Below are positions 1-10,846 of a stretch of 64,000 nucleotides of DNA, one piece after another (position 1 is the first letter of the stretch; each line of letters begins with the position of its first letter). A program made the position numbers and the translations under genes. The stretch is from Ignelater luminosus (Eukaryota > Arthropoda > Insecta > Coleoptera > Elateridae), in NCBI GenBank assembly GCA_011009095.1, contig VTPC01000929.1:343254-407253 (forward strand), written 5' to 3'. Below the pieces are notes generated by a model that worked only from the letters and a program-made list of their open reading frames with translations, ran no database searches and was not told the origin of the DNA.

Positions 1-119
1 ATTACACAATCCCAGTAGAATTCAAGTATGCAAACAGTTTTTTTGTGGAACCCTGTCAATTAGTCAGAAGCTGGTGTACGCTGCTTATAAAAATTCAAAT
101 GATGCAATTACAATTATCC

Positions 120-930
120 CAAAAAAAAAGTCGCCAAGGCAAGCACATAAAACATAAAATCTCCGAAGCTGACCGGCAAAACGTTAAAAATCATATAAAC
201 TCGTTTCCGCGAGTTTCGTCCCACTATTGCCGTAGTACCAGCGACAGGGAATACTTAGAATCTGGGTTAAATGTAACCAAAATGTATGACCTCTATGTAA
301 TGTAATGCAGGAACTCGAACAAGATACAGTTACATAGTCAGCTTACCGCCATATATTTTTGAATGAATTTAATTTACACTTTTTCAAACCAAAAAAAGAT
401 AGATGTGATTAATGTGAGGAAATCCAATTGCTGAAGAACGAAGCTAGATTATTGGATGGAAAACAAGCATCATATGAATTACATATCCTAGAGAAAACCC
501 TTATGAGGGAGGAAAGGCAGGAGGATAGTGCTGATAACCACAAAGCTGTGTTATGCTTTGATTTGCAAAACGTCTTACAGTGCCCAAAGGCTGAAATTGG
601 TTAATTCTATTATAAAACCAAATTTTCCATTTACAATCTCACCGCTAACTTTTCTATTAATAAAAAAGTTTATTGTGCGTTTTGGACTGAGAGTACTATG
701 GGATGTAAAGGAACCGACATTGCAAGTGCTTTATCTAAGATTATTGAAGAGGTGTTAAGGGATAATTCAGAAGTTACCGAACTGACAATGTGGAACGATA
801 GTTGTGTTCCACGAAATAAGAATAGTATAATGTCGCTTACTATGGGGAGGATTATCGCAAATCAAAAGATAACCATGAAATACTCAACACTCGGCCAATC
901 AGCAGTTTGAGAGGTAGATGCTGTCCACAG
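120..930 (+). pseudogene. 5' part of a decayed transposon-like gene (DUF7869-type family)
   Basis: Translated segments on + match, in the correct order, a multi-copy arthropod protein family that I associate with the Pfam label DUF7869. The name is from memory and the molecular role is unknown. Positions 150-300 read like its N-terminal box (INSFPRVSSHY, then a Cys/Arg/Ser run and REYL, then KMYDLY). Positions 423-600 in another frame give an acidic helix followed by FDLQNVLQCPKAE. Positions 700-925 give a GCKGTDIASAL helix, NDSC, and finally an EVDAVHS box. Frame changes between the boxes, in-frame stops (for example at 908-910) and missing spacers show that it is dead. The reading continues beyond a 614-bp insertion into 1545-1960. 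The alternative is a degenerate host gene, but the repeated-family motifs argue for a mobile element. Confidence 0.6.
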
Positions 931-1544
931 TGGAGATGGGTCGTTTATGAATGAGTCGTTCACAATGAACGACTCACTTAAATAAGCGGTAAACATACGA
1001 CTCTTCGATTGAACGGTTCGTTCATTTGTTTATTCAGTTCAGTATCACATAAGTGCAAATTTTTAAAGTTCATACTGACTCTACTGAAGAGTAGGGAATG
1101 AACGAACGAAGAAACAGTGAACTGAATATGTATTTGAACTTACACAGTTCAATGCAAGAAAGTGACGATTTTCTTTTGAACGAGATGCTCGGAAAGTAGA
1201 AAAGCATGTTGAATTTTCGAGAGCAATACAATTTTAGTGTATTTATTAATGATTATCGAAGTATAATATTTTCTAAGGATTATTAAATAAATAAAACACT
1301 TCATTTCTTTTTTCTAAGGAGTTGAAAAATCTAATAGAGTAGAGATCTTGAGAATTGACTAAACATTATTCAATAATTTAGGTGAGAACGATATCGCATC
1401 TATCGTACATTTCTACAGTAGTATGTATGAAACGCGCGTGCTTACACAATCAGTTCAAATGAACGACTCAATGTGAACGACTCTTTAAAATGAGTTGAAC
1501 GAATTGAACTGGCACGGTAAAAAGAGTCGTATGTCCCATGACTA
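931..1544. mobile_element. Non-autonomous hAT-like element with 8-bp target duplication
   Basis: The 8-bp word GTCCACAG stands immediately before this stretch (923-930) and immediately after it (1545-1552). Eight-base duplications are the mark of hAT transposition. The ends are short imperfect inverted repeats: TGGAGATGGG on the left, and TAGTCATGGG on the reverse strand at the right. Many hAT elements have a similar ATGGG core. The ends are packed with subterminal repeats of a word like ATGAACGACTC in both orientations, including a perfect dyad at about 954-976 (GAGTCGTTC / GAACGACTC). There is no open frame. Removing the insert restores the coding sequence of the surrounding decayed gene across the EVDAVHS box. 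Confidence 0.75.
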
Positions 1545-1960
1545 GTCCACAGTATCATAGAAAAGGTTTTGAGAAATCTAGAATACTATTCACCTGTGGG
1601 ATTGTTGAGAATATTAACTACCAAAATTGTGAAAAATAAAAAAATACAAAATCATGCAAATGAGACCTCAAAACTTCTACAACTTTCAGGAAAACTGTAA
1701 TAGGCTAAACTATAGTTGCATACCTTATTCGAAAGTGAAGATCATGGTATATACACGGCCCCTGTTTCAAATTGAATTCAAAACATCATACGCAGACCAT
1801 TTCTCTACAATCGATCTGAGAAAGGATCGCACAAGACAGAACACCCATGATCTTGATGATGTTTTTCGAAATGTTCGGTTTAACAAAAATTTAAATAGTA
1901 CGTTACCTGCAAATAAAATCTCAGCAATAAAAGCCATGCTGCCTTGGATACCGACCATCT
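1545..1960 (+). pseudogene. 3' part of the decayed DUF7869-type transposon gene
   Basis: This is the continuation of the pseudogene at 120-930 after the hAT-like insertion. It starts within the VHSIIEKVL box and is followed by an LEYYSPVGLLR stretch. From 1654 an open frame carries MRPQNFYNFQE, NYSCIPYSKVK, FKTSYADHFSTIDLRK and a basic region, then IKAMLPWIPTILKQF. These are the C-terminal blocks of the same family in the right order. The frame stays open to 2112, but homology fades after about 1960. One frame change lies between 1620 and 1654. Confidence 0.6.
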
Positions 1961-3669
1961 TGAAACAATTTTGCCTGCTGATAGGGAAAGGCCAAGTAGC
2001 AGTGCTTCTTTTTCATAAGAACTTAAATTACATTGATATAATGATTTTTATTCCTTGCTTAAATAAATTATCATGTTTAGCTAGAATAGTCGTATGTTAC
2101 GTTAAAAAATAAAATTAATTTTTTTGTGTTACAAAGTTGTATGCGATTTTCAATTCAGCTATTAATCTTTTTTTTTTCGTTTTTGTTATAGTATCTTTCT
2201 TACTATAGTAAATAAAAACTTATTTAGCAACAAATAATTTGGATGTGTAGCAGCCATAATCAAAAACTCAAACTCTTTAAGTGCGTTTATTTCAAAACAG
2301 CCACCAGTGCACGTAAAACCTTATAACTCTCAGCCGACGAAGGATCATGCTATTGAAGAGGATCAAATGATGTATATGTGTTGAAGCCTTTATGCCTTTT
2401 TTTTGTTTGAAGATCTATCAATTGGATGATTTTCTTTTGTTACTGTGGCTTTAAATTAACAATAATTAATTATTCAGCAAATGTGTGAAATTAGGATAGG
2501 TTAGTTCTGTACGTGAAAATATTGGAGTGAAATTCCTGCAACTTAAAACAAAGATTAATTAAATAAAAACAAACTTGAACAAGTTTTAATCTTTATTATG
2601 GTATGATGTCGTTTTAATAGCCGTTTGAACGGTAATATTTTTTGTACAATATTTCAATGTAAATTTAATTTAGGAAAATTCTAAAGCATGTCATACAGAT
2701 TTTCTAAAGATTGATCTAAATTTTAAAGCAAAAATTAAGAATATTTAGAAATCTTTCTATTTTATTTGTTAAGAATGCGTCAATATCTGCGTAGTTGCAA
2801 ATTTCTACAAACCATGCTAAAGACGCTAACCTAACCTTTACTTTCTCTTTAAATTTGCTAATATTAATATTATTGTAGCAACACCAGTTCGAGTACAATA
2901 TAGATCGATATCGTTTAAATTCATTTTTAAGGTTTCAGAAGTTCGAATAACCCAAATAACAACTTACGAAATTTTTAGGTTAGAACTGCAAACCATTGTA
3001 GACACCTGTATCCGCGAAATTCAAACATTAAACGTCATTTTGGTAATGACAACGCGAAAAAACGCAGACGCACCAACAGAAATTGACTCATTTTTGAAAT
3101 TAAATTTGTAACCGTGTCATGCAGGATACATTTTTCACGTTAATTTCGATACTATTTTTCCTACAAGTTTCTTGTTTAAAATAAATTTTTATATTTTTTA
3201 TTTGAAAAATATTACCGTGTCAAACGGCTCTAAGCAATTTTTGAAAACTTATGGGGTATACACCAACGGTTCTCAAAACGTAGAAACCCACCCCTTTTTT
3301 CAAAAAAAGGACTCCATTTAAATTAAAAATGTTATCAATGGGTATCTCTAGTCTTCAGTTATTACTCATTAAATGTTTTCTAACTATTTCAATTTCACCC
3401 TGTATGGAGAATGTTTTGTTTTAGTTGATTTCAGTTAGTGTTACATTACGTAAATGCTGCACCGTAAATATACAATGTGTTCCACTTTAGATGAAGACAC
3501 CTAAGTAACTTTTTTATGTTAAAAGCAATCAGTGTAAAAGGTAAAAAAATTATATTAAGATTTAATGTAACCTTATGAGCACAGCCCGTAGTAGCAATTA
3601 AGATAAAACAAAAATGTATTAAAACTATAAAACGAGTAGCAACTACTAACTGCTCTTTATCTTTTCCAG
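1961..3669. other. Non-coding stretch upstream of the eIF4E exon, probably intron
   Basis: AT-rich sequence with stops in all frames and no further eIF4E exon that I can find on +. It most likely belongs to the intron before the last eIF4E exon, so the decayed transposon at 120-1960 may also sit inside that intron. A pyrimidine tract (CTTTATCTTTTCCAG) ends it at 3669. Nothing else recognisable. Confidence 0.5.
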
Positions 3670-3833
3670 GATTATGGACATCGGATGCAAATAATAGTGC
3701 TGCTCTATTAGAGATTGGACGAAAATTAAAAGAACGACTACGGATTCCACAAAAAGTCAATATTGGTTATCAAATTCATAAAGACACCATGGATAAATCT
3801 GGTTCTGTTACAAAGAATACTTATACAGTTTAA
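3670..3833 (+). CDS. eIF4E: eIF4E (mRNA cap-binding protein), last coding exon
   Basis: eIF4E binds the 5' cap of mRNA and recruits eIF4G to start translation in the cytoplasm. This exon encodes the C-terminal end only. After a consensus acceptor (CTTTTCCAG) the sequence begins with two bases of a split codon and then 53 residues to a TAA stop at 3831-3833. The residues LWTSDANN, the helix IGRKLKERL, IGYQIHKDT and the closing KSGSVTKNTYTV are the standard end of eIF4E, with the C-terminal Lys-Ser-Gly-Ser block that lies by the cap phosphates. The region is conserved class-I eIF4E type rather than 4E-HP. The earlier exons, including the cap-stacking tryptophans, must lie left of the window or in an unseen part of 1-3669. 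It is short and in no longer open frame, so frame choice rests on homology. Confidence 0.88.
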
Positions 3834-4771
3834 TTTAAAAAAAAAAGAAAAAATATTTTGTATAAAAAGCAATGGGCGTTTTTGTGTTGCATACTTTTTT
3901 CTCCAATTTGGTAGACATTTTCCTCAGTTTATTGCAGAATTTCTTAAAATATATGGTTTTTTAGTTACATATTATAAGGTTTATGTCCACAGTATGTGAT
4001 TTATTCCCTATTAATATATTTATTTTGATACTTTTACTATGTAAATCTTTTAAATTATTTTTCATTTATAGAAATTTCATTTTCTTGTACCTCTGCAGTT
4101 ATTAATAAACTATAAATTTAAATAGAAACTTTATTAAAATCCACAACAGGTACATAAAACTATTATAATAGATATGAAAAGTATACAATTAAAAAATTAA
4201 TATTATACAAGAACTATATACATTAAAAATAGTATATCACTTAAAAAAAGGTTAGGAAGGTGGAAACTTGTCATTGTAAAGTTAAAAAAAAACAACCTAT
4301 AATTCGTTGAATTACAAATGGCATTTTATTCACCTTCTGTACCTTGACATCACATATAAGATCTAGTTAAAAAAATATGTAAATGGTTTATGGGCCAAAA
4401 AACATATAATTAATTGCAAGAAAAACTTTAAACAAGTACATAAAAGTATTAATTAATAATTAGAAAAATTATTACTAGTAAATGTAACTATTTTAGTGTT
4501 CGATATCATGAAGATAATAGGTTATTTAATTACTGTTATACCATGTATAATATTGCACATAAATAATAATTGAAAATGTGCTGAAATAAACAATAACTGT
4601 AAAATAAAAAGTGTGTCTTCAAAATGGAAAATAAAAATGTGAGTTCCATAATGATATGATATTTATCATATTAGAGTCTCTTTCTGTTAAACAAAGTTGT
4701 AAATAACTTTTTTTTATATTTGTTCTGCAAAGTTATGTGTGTCAAATTTTCATTTAATTCTATTTGAAATA
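3834..4771. other. eIF4E 3' UTR and downstream intergenic DNA
   Basis: Very AT-rich. The first AATAAA on + after the eIF4E stop is at 4104-4109, 271 bp downstream, a likely polyadenylation signal. Further AATAAA words occur near 4584. No gene seen. Confidence 0.6.
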
Positions 4772-5032
4772 ATTACCAAGGAGCAGCAGAGGTGCAACGT
4801 TACTAAGGAACACGTGTGTAAGGTGTACACAGGTAAAGGATGTCTAGATCTGTCGAGCCACTATGAACAAATTGTTTTGCATAAATGATGTCAACAAGTT
4901 ATGAAAATCACATGTGTATGATTGTCCAGCCAAGTAGTATCGATAAGCACAACGTGTTTATATGCACCTGCGGTTGACTATATGGACAACTTTACTGCCC
5001 CTTCAACTATTTGATACCACTCCTTGATAATT
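4772..5032. repeat. Dispersed MITE-like repeat, copy 1
   Basis: Begins with ACCAAGGAGCAG and ends with CTCCTTGATAATTA, so the two ends are inverted to each other. A clearly related copy lies at 11876-12176. The shared core contains the words TGTCTAGATCTGTCGAGCCAC, then ACAAATTGTTT, then TCCAGCCAAGTA and ATCGATAAG. No coding potential. Confidence 0.7.
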
Positions 5033-5102
5033 ACACAAACTGAACAGCAAAAGAACTTCCAGCTTATTCATGCTGTAATCACACTTCTTTAGAAAATTAA
5101 AG

Positions 5103-5226
5103 CATTTACAAGAATTCAATTGGGTTAACCTGATTGGCCAAAGCAACTACGAAAAGAATTGTTGAAACAATTCTTTCCATGGTAATTAAGAGTGATCAGG
5201 TTAACCCATGTGAATTTTTGTAAATA
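5103..5226. repeat. Short palindromic element with GGTTAACC core
   Basis: Arms at about 5105-5135 and 5194-5225 are near-perfect reverse complements centred on GGGTTAACCTGAT / ATCAGGTTAACCC, with a second small hairpin (AAGAATTGTT / AACAATTCTT) in the loop. Probably a tiny MITE. Confidence 0.6.
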
Positions 5227-5939
5227 CCTTATGTTCTTAAAATATATATCGGAATTTTACATTTTAGACAAAATTTTCATTTTTCAATAGCTGGCCCATA
5301 AACATATAGTAAGTCATTTTCATTAATAACTAAAACTTGCAGCAAAAAAAACAGGGCACACTTGTCTGATGATACGTTGGTTCTAATAAACTTTCTCTCT
5401 TTTGCATCAGGCTTTAAGGTGGATTTGTCAGTTCAATTAATAAGGTATTTACTTACATAATAGTTTTACTTAAACTGAAAGACAGATTTACAAGGGGTAA
5501 CTAACTTTAAAGCCTGTGTGGTGCCCCGGGTTTTTTTGCCGTGATAGTACAATGCAAATTTTACGAAAAGTTACGCAAACATCATTAAGACTGCAAATAT
5601 AATTATTAACCACCAATGATTCTGCTAGTTGATTACTTTTAAGATTATTCATCAAAAACGAGGAATATCAATAAGACCCATGACAAATTGGGTCTTGTCA
5701 TATTTAAGACGTTTTTACCCAAGCTTTTTGTCATGTTGGAATTAACCATATTCTTACTATTAGCTTCCGATCGCTGGTTTTATTTTTAAAGCTATTTTCT
5801 TTTGCTGAGTTTGTTTATTCACTTTGCATTTTTAAAGTTCTAGTTTCCAAAGTGATCTATTGTTCTAACAATCTTATGCATAGTAGCTGGAGTTTTTGGA
5901 GTGAACAGATTGAATAAGCGACTCAGCTTTTATTGTATA

Positions 5940-6970
5940 CAGGGTGATTCCGAAATAAAGGGTATCCTTTTAATAGGTGATAAGTGAGGTTAAAAGAAGA
6001 CAAAAAATGAAAAAACGAAGTGGCTCCGTGAAAGTTGAGAATTTTGACAATTTTCCTAAATATTAAAAACTGAAGCCGTCTCTGGTTCAAAAAAGAAAAG
6101 TGTTTTTGTATTCTCGCCTTCGGATTAAAAAGTGAAAGTTAAGGAGATTCCCGATGTTTGAAAACTATGTAGTGCAAGAATGAAAATTTACCAGATATAC
6201 CTATTTTCTTGGAACTAACGCAGGTGTAGCAGCACAATGAACAATAAATGCCATCATAAGCTACCCCCTGGACATTTTACAACTTTCCCTTTTTAAATCT
6301 GAAGTTGAGATTAAAGAAATTGCGATAGCCAGCTCCAAATATGTTTAACATGCAGGGTTGTTGAAATGCAATTAGTAAAAAAATAATAACATAATTTATG
6401 TCAGGAACAATTAGACTCCAGTCTCACAAGCAACATTTTAATCCCTTATTATTATTTAGTCACATTTTAAATGGCAATGGATACACATACTACTTAAATG
6501 AAACATGCGTATGGAAGGTACTATAAACTATTGCCTCTGTATTTAATTCAATTCAATAAATTCAAGCAATTTTTATTTATGTAGCATAATGCTTATTGAA
6601 GTTTTTGGTTCTTCGGAATTTTACAGAAAAAAATCCCTAACAGTAAAATTTTAATATTTTTCCGTTTACAGATTAAAAAGTAAAAGTTGTTATTTATTTA
6701 TGGCATTTTGTAGAAACCAGAAAACTATTATACCTCTCACATAAATAGCAAGAGCTACCTGACAATGACAAGGACAGTCAGTCAACCCCTATCGATTTTT
6801 ACTTAAGTAAAAGTACGAGAGCAGGGCCGGCTTGGCCTAGCGATTAAATCTCAATCGCATTTTTCTCCGAAACTATGCAATTTTTACCTACCGTTTTTTA
6901 TCGCAAATGTATGTACTATCACACCGCTATCCACCTTTAAGAGGATACCCTTTATTTCGGAATCACCCTG
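5940..6970. mobile_element. 1.03-kb TIR element without transposase (Tc1/mariner-type ends)
   Basis: The left end CAGGGTGATTCCGAAATAAA and the right end are inverted repeats that match over about 31 bp with few differences. Both sides are flanked by TA, the Tc1/mariner target site. The interior has stops in all frames, so it is a deleted or non-autonomous copy. The CAGGGTG start is shared with the transposase-bearing remnant at 27896-29357, which suggests a related source of transposase. Confidence 0.75.
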
Positions 6971-7488
6971 TATAGTATTAGAGAAAACCTTTGAAATAAG
7001 AACGAACATTCTACTACTGCCAATCTACTAATAAATGCATAGATATAAATGGCAGGTGATGACTTGCAGTGTTGTATTGGTGGTATATGCCAAGCCCTGC
7101 CTTAACACAAAAAATGCATAAACCCAACACTACAATACTGGTGACTTTCCATTCCAAGTGGGCTCTCTGAATGCAGGCAGCAAACACCAATGAAAGAGGT
7201 GAACATTACTCCTGTTTTTTTTGCTTTTAACACTTACACCTTCCCCATGCGCAATGGCCCTATGAAATCATTGGGTGATGTGGTGTTCACCCATGTGTCC
7301 CGCACATTCATTAAATACTACTCCAGGCTTTATGCTTTTAACACTTACATTCCTCATGCGCAAGGGTTCCGTGGAGTCGTCCATTATTACTATACTTTTA
7401 TTATTGTCACAGCTATTATTAATATTATTATTGTCACAGTTTTTATTATGTTTCTTGCTATTTTTATTATTTTTCTTTTTGTTCTCTT
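6971..7488. other. Intergenic stretch with a direct repeat and ATT-rich low complexity
   Basis: A segment near 7213-7252 (GCTTTTAACACTTACA, then a run ending CATGCGCAA) is repeated at about 7335-7364. From 7382 to 7485 the sequence is an imperfect ATT/TTATTG-rich tract in which TTATTGTCACAG occurs twice. No gene. Confidence 0.6.
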
Positions 7489-7677
7489 GATGTAGTAGTA
7501 CATTTTGCTGATATAATCGTTGATTTGTGATATGAAGTAGAAGATTGTCCATATGAAATAGAAGATTCTCCATACAAAATGTAACATTCTCCAAATAAAG
7601 TAGAACATTCTCCCGATGAAACACAAAAGTATCCAGACGAAGCAACAGAATCTCCAGATGAAGTAAGAGAACTTGCA
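7489..7677. repeat. 21-bp tandem repeat, about nine units
   Basis: Seven clear 21-bp units occupy 7531-7677 exactly (7 x 21), for example TATGAAATAGAAGATTCTCCA at 7552-7572. Two more diverged units lie at 7489-7530. Because the period is a multiple of three, reading frames stay periodic. On + it reads as a seven-residue repeat of the type YEIEDSP with one internal stop. On minus two frames stay open for 136 and 106 residues. No start, family or expression signal supports a protein, so the open frames are probably a by-product of the repeat. Confidence 0.75.
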
Positions 7678-8314
7678 AGAATGGTAGTTACCTAAGAAAG
7701 AACTCTTCATTACTCAATAGCTATTAAACCAGTGTAAATGTGTTGATTCTGTAAAGCTCTTACTCTGTCAAACTATAATCAAAAACTGCAGAAAAGCAAC
7801 ATTTACTCAAAAAAAAAACCAAAAAAGTAAGAAAAGTGCTTTAACTGCCAAATGCCAAGCTTTCAAAATTTTATGCTTAATTTTGATAATACAAGTTTTC
7901 ATCACCTTTAGGCTCAAAATGTGAATGTGTGAGGTTGTAAAATAAACATAATGTAGGGAAAGAGAGTTTAAATAGAAAAGGAAAACAAAATATGTACATT
8001 TCTTAAACTTTCTTCATGCTACAATAACAGGCAAAAAACTGAGTTTAAAGTAACATCACTTTGTAAATCAGTATTGATAAGTAAATAATACATTATGACA
8101 TTATTGGATTTTAGTACATTTAGTTTCCAAGAAATATTGCTAACCAGCTCTTCCCCAAGGTCACCTAGCAGATTCTACAAATAGAAAGATACATCTTGCC
8201 ATTGCTAGAACACTCAATTCACACTCACTGTATACAGTATACCACTAGAGACTAACATTAGTGTGATTATTTCCCATTTCAAGGAACCTAGTATTTATAG
8301 AAAATTAGTTATTT

Positions 8315-8434
8315 ATATAACAAGAGTGTAAAGTTGGCATTTTTGAACTCGTAGGGTTTATGGTACTCGCTCGTCGCTCGTACCATAAACTTTCTACTCG
8401 TTCAAAAATGGCAATTTACACTCGAGTTATATAC
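8315..8434. repeat. Long stem-loop repeat
   Basis: Two arms of about 50 bp are reverse complements, from TATAACAAGAGTGTAAAGTTG on the left to CACTCGAGTTATA on the right. The inner dyad is GTTTATGGTAC around a TCGCTCGTCGCT loop. Typical of a foldback/MITE element. A shorter relative follows at 8667-8740. Confidence 0.7.
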
Positions 8435-8666
8435 AATATTTTTTGCATGACCGAATTTTAAAGAAAATAATAAAGAAAAGCCATTGACGGTAAATTGAAA
8501 AATGAAGTTGGCCAAAATCACAGGAACATGTAATGATTTCATTATAACATCGATACGCCTTTACAACATTGATATGGGGAATTAATTGGAAATGTTTATA
8601 ATTGTCAACTTTTGACATTGACAACTAGTTGTAAAACGCCAACTTTACAGGTGGTCGTGCAAAAAA

Positions 8667-8740
8667 TTACAAGAGTGTAAAGTGGAGTAAGGAAAATGCA
8701 CTTTACACTTGAATTATACACAATACTTTTTGCACACTTT
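8667..8740. repeat. Shorter relative of the 8315-8434 stem-loop
   Basis: Starts ATTACAAGAGTGTAAAGTGG and continues to GCACTTTACACTTGAATTATA, then CAATACTTTTTGCACA. The order of words is the same as in the first copy but the central stem is deleted. Confidence 0.55.
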
Positions 8741-9243
8741 TTAACATACTTTTGTAGGTCATTGAAATGGAATTCGAATGGTCTTAGTCCCGTTGCAATA
8801 CTCGGAATAGTTATGTCAATATTGCTGTTTCAAGATTTGAGTGTGATGTCAAACTGCAAGATGGCTGTGTTGTGTCTATCTGCAGCATTGTATCAGGAAC
8901 CGATTTATTGCACTCTTAGTTCAAAATACATGTCAATTCCATTATATTATGTGGATTATTTCAGTAAGCATTTAAGATTGTTACCGTAAATATTTAAGGG
9001 TGAAATATTCATATTTTAAATCTTCAATTTTAACCAATAAACCTTTATAAATTTAAACCCAGTGTCCAAATTAAAATTTGTTTGTTTATTTTTAGAATAA
9101 TATTTGTGTTTTATTTTAAAATGAATTCAAACCTTATCTGTTCGTGAGAATTTTCAAGAAGCAAGTAATTCTAATAAATAACGAATATTAAACACCACAG
9201 TAAGAACAAGACAGATTAAGTGGTGTAAATGCAGAAATTGTAG
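8741..9243. other. Intergenic stretch with one anonymous open frame
   Basis: An open frame on + runs to 8989 and gives a hydrophobic 97-residue product with no recognised motif. It begins inside the repeat at 8667-8740, so it is unlikely to be a gene. The rest is AT-rich with no feature. Confidence 0.35.
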
Positions 9244-9355
9244 ATGACTGATGAAGAAAGCATGTGTTGTGTTGAAAAAAAGTCAGTGGAAAAAGTTAAA
9301 AATGAGGATTTTTGTTGTTACCAAGTGCCCTCAATTTTCAAAACTAATCTTACTC
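9244..9355 (+). other. Candidate first coding exon of an unknown gene
   Basis: An ATG at 9244 opens 37 codons with balanced composition (MTDEESMCCVEKKSVEKV at the start), ending at a consensus donor, C|GTAAGT, at 9355/9356. Without splicing a stop follows two codons later. I do not recognise the peptide and found no partner exon before the FADD gene on the opposite strand. It may be chance. Confidence 0.25.
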
Positions 9356-10329
9356 GTAAGTAAAGACCTATGCAGCAAGCTAGACATATAATCTTGGTTT
9401 AAAAACAAAAATCCGTTTTAAGAAACAATTGGTAACTGCAGAAAATGTTTTAAACAAAACTTGGCGCTATGTAGTACCTATATAAACAATTCCCTGCATG
9501 ATAAATTCATGAACATTTGCAGCATTCTAGCCACATAGCAAATCGTTTTGGGGAATGATTCCAGTTTGGAAATTTTTTAAAAATATTCCCTTTTCTCAAT
9601 TGCTTTTATTCTTTGAACTATTTCTTCAACTGTATATACTACAAGCAGGCACTTTTAAATTAAGTTTAAAACATAATCTAAAAAACTGCTTGTAAAAACA
9701 CCAACAAATGTGAATGCAATGCGCCAATGCATATAAAATCGAGCATCTCTTGCAGCCGGTCTGCAGTTTGACGTCACACACATTTCGATAATTGCTCATA
9801 ATTTCCTTATCTTTATCAGATAAAGTTCTGAGAGTTACACACGAATATAAATACCTGAAAACTTCAATTTGAGACAAACTTGTTTTTTGTGTTGTGATCC
9901 CCTTTAAGAAAAACCATTGATGTTATTTTCTATCAATAAAAGAAGAAGTGTTAGTAGAGCAATATGCATTTCACTAATTACTCTTGTGAAACACTTTGTG
10001 CCTATACATTTAGGTCTGGGACATGTAACAAGATCAGACCTTATAGAAAACTGTATGTCTCCTAGTACTCGCACTCAATGAGAATGTTAATAGTGCAATT
10101 CTAATTGCTGACAGCACATACATACACATTGAGAAAGTAATAATTACAAGTTCCAACGTCATTAATTTTCAATGCATAAAGGTACACCATTATTTAAACC
10201 CATGATGGATTGTGAGTTCAAACGGTAGTTGTGAGACTTTACTTGGCAGATGGCAAAACAACGATGCCAACATACTAACCCACTTACACAATGCATCATA
10301 CATAACAGGTGAGAAATTGGCTTCCATAA
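9356..10329. other. Intergenic; one anonymous minus-strand open segment
   Basis: On minus, 9877-9626 is open for 83 residues with a Cys-rich stretch (CDVKLQTGCKRC) and higher GC than its surroundings. A possible acceptor (TTTTCAG) lies near its upstream end. No family recognised. Otherwise AT-rich. Confidence 0.3.
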
Positions 10330-10735
10330 GATGACTTTCTAGAAAGTACTATTCAACATTCAAGAGAGGAAGTGAAAGAATCGAGACTGGTAATTAAAGT
10401 ATGGTGGGTTGTTGAATTGGCAAATGGAAAGTTAAAAACATAGAGAGCCTTCAAGATCATGTGGAAATTGTAGCAGCAATTATCAATGCCTTTAAACCTC
10501 TTCTAAATACCTCATCTTCAGAGATTGCAGGTGTGATGTGGTAAAAATCATTAGAGAAGATTACAGGAGCATGGTGAAAAGAGAGATAGACTCAAAAGGG
10601 GGTTGCTTGGAAAGTAGTGATTGATAATTCACTAACAGACTTTCCTATTCCTTAGAAAAATTAAGGGACAGGATTTGTCAACTAAAACAAGCCAACCCTT
10701 CTTGTCAGGGTTGTGATTATAACATTATACTCTCT
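10330..10735 (+). pseudogene. Harbinger/PIF-like transposase remnant (C-terminal part)
   Basis: On + the translation gives ESRLVIKVWWVVELANGKLKT, then, after a frame shift, SLQDHVEIVAAIINAFKPLL. About 170 bp later it reads FPYSLEKLRDRICQLKQA. This order matches the C-terminal third of arthropod Harbinger/DDE_Tnp_4-like transposases, in which the VNGRLK box is followed by a variant of IVCAIINAFRP and then by YQLKQA. Frame shifts and stops between the blocks show decay. The first two catalytic acids are not present here. No inverted ends were found, so the element limits are unknown. Confidence 0.5.
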
Positions 10736-10846
10736 TTTCTTTCATTTATTACTTATCGGTTAAACTCAAAACCATAAAAACAAAAAACGTTTGTTGGACT
10801 ATACCATCAATCAATCAGAATACAGGATAGCAATGACCTTGCATTG

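Noticed and set aside
1767-1958. Minus-strand 63-residue open frame
   Set aside because: It is antisense to the DUF7869-type pseudogene blocks, whose + strand reading matches a known family.
3446-3760. Minus-strand 104-residue open frame
   Set aside because: Antisense to the eIF4E exon, hydrophobic and without motif; the + strand exon is convincing.
7268-7710. Minus-strand frames of 136 and 106 residues
   Set aside because: Their length is explained by the 21-bp repeat and ATT-rich tract; composition is not protein-like and no family is seen.
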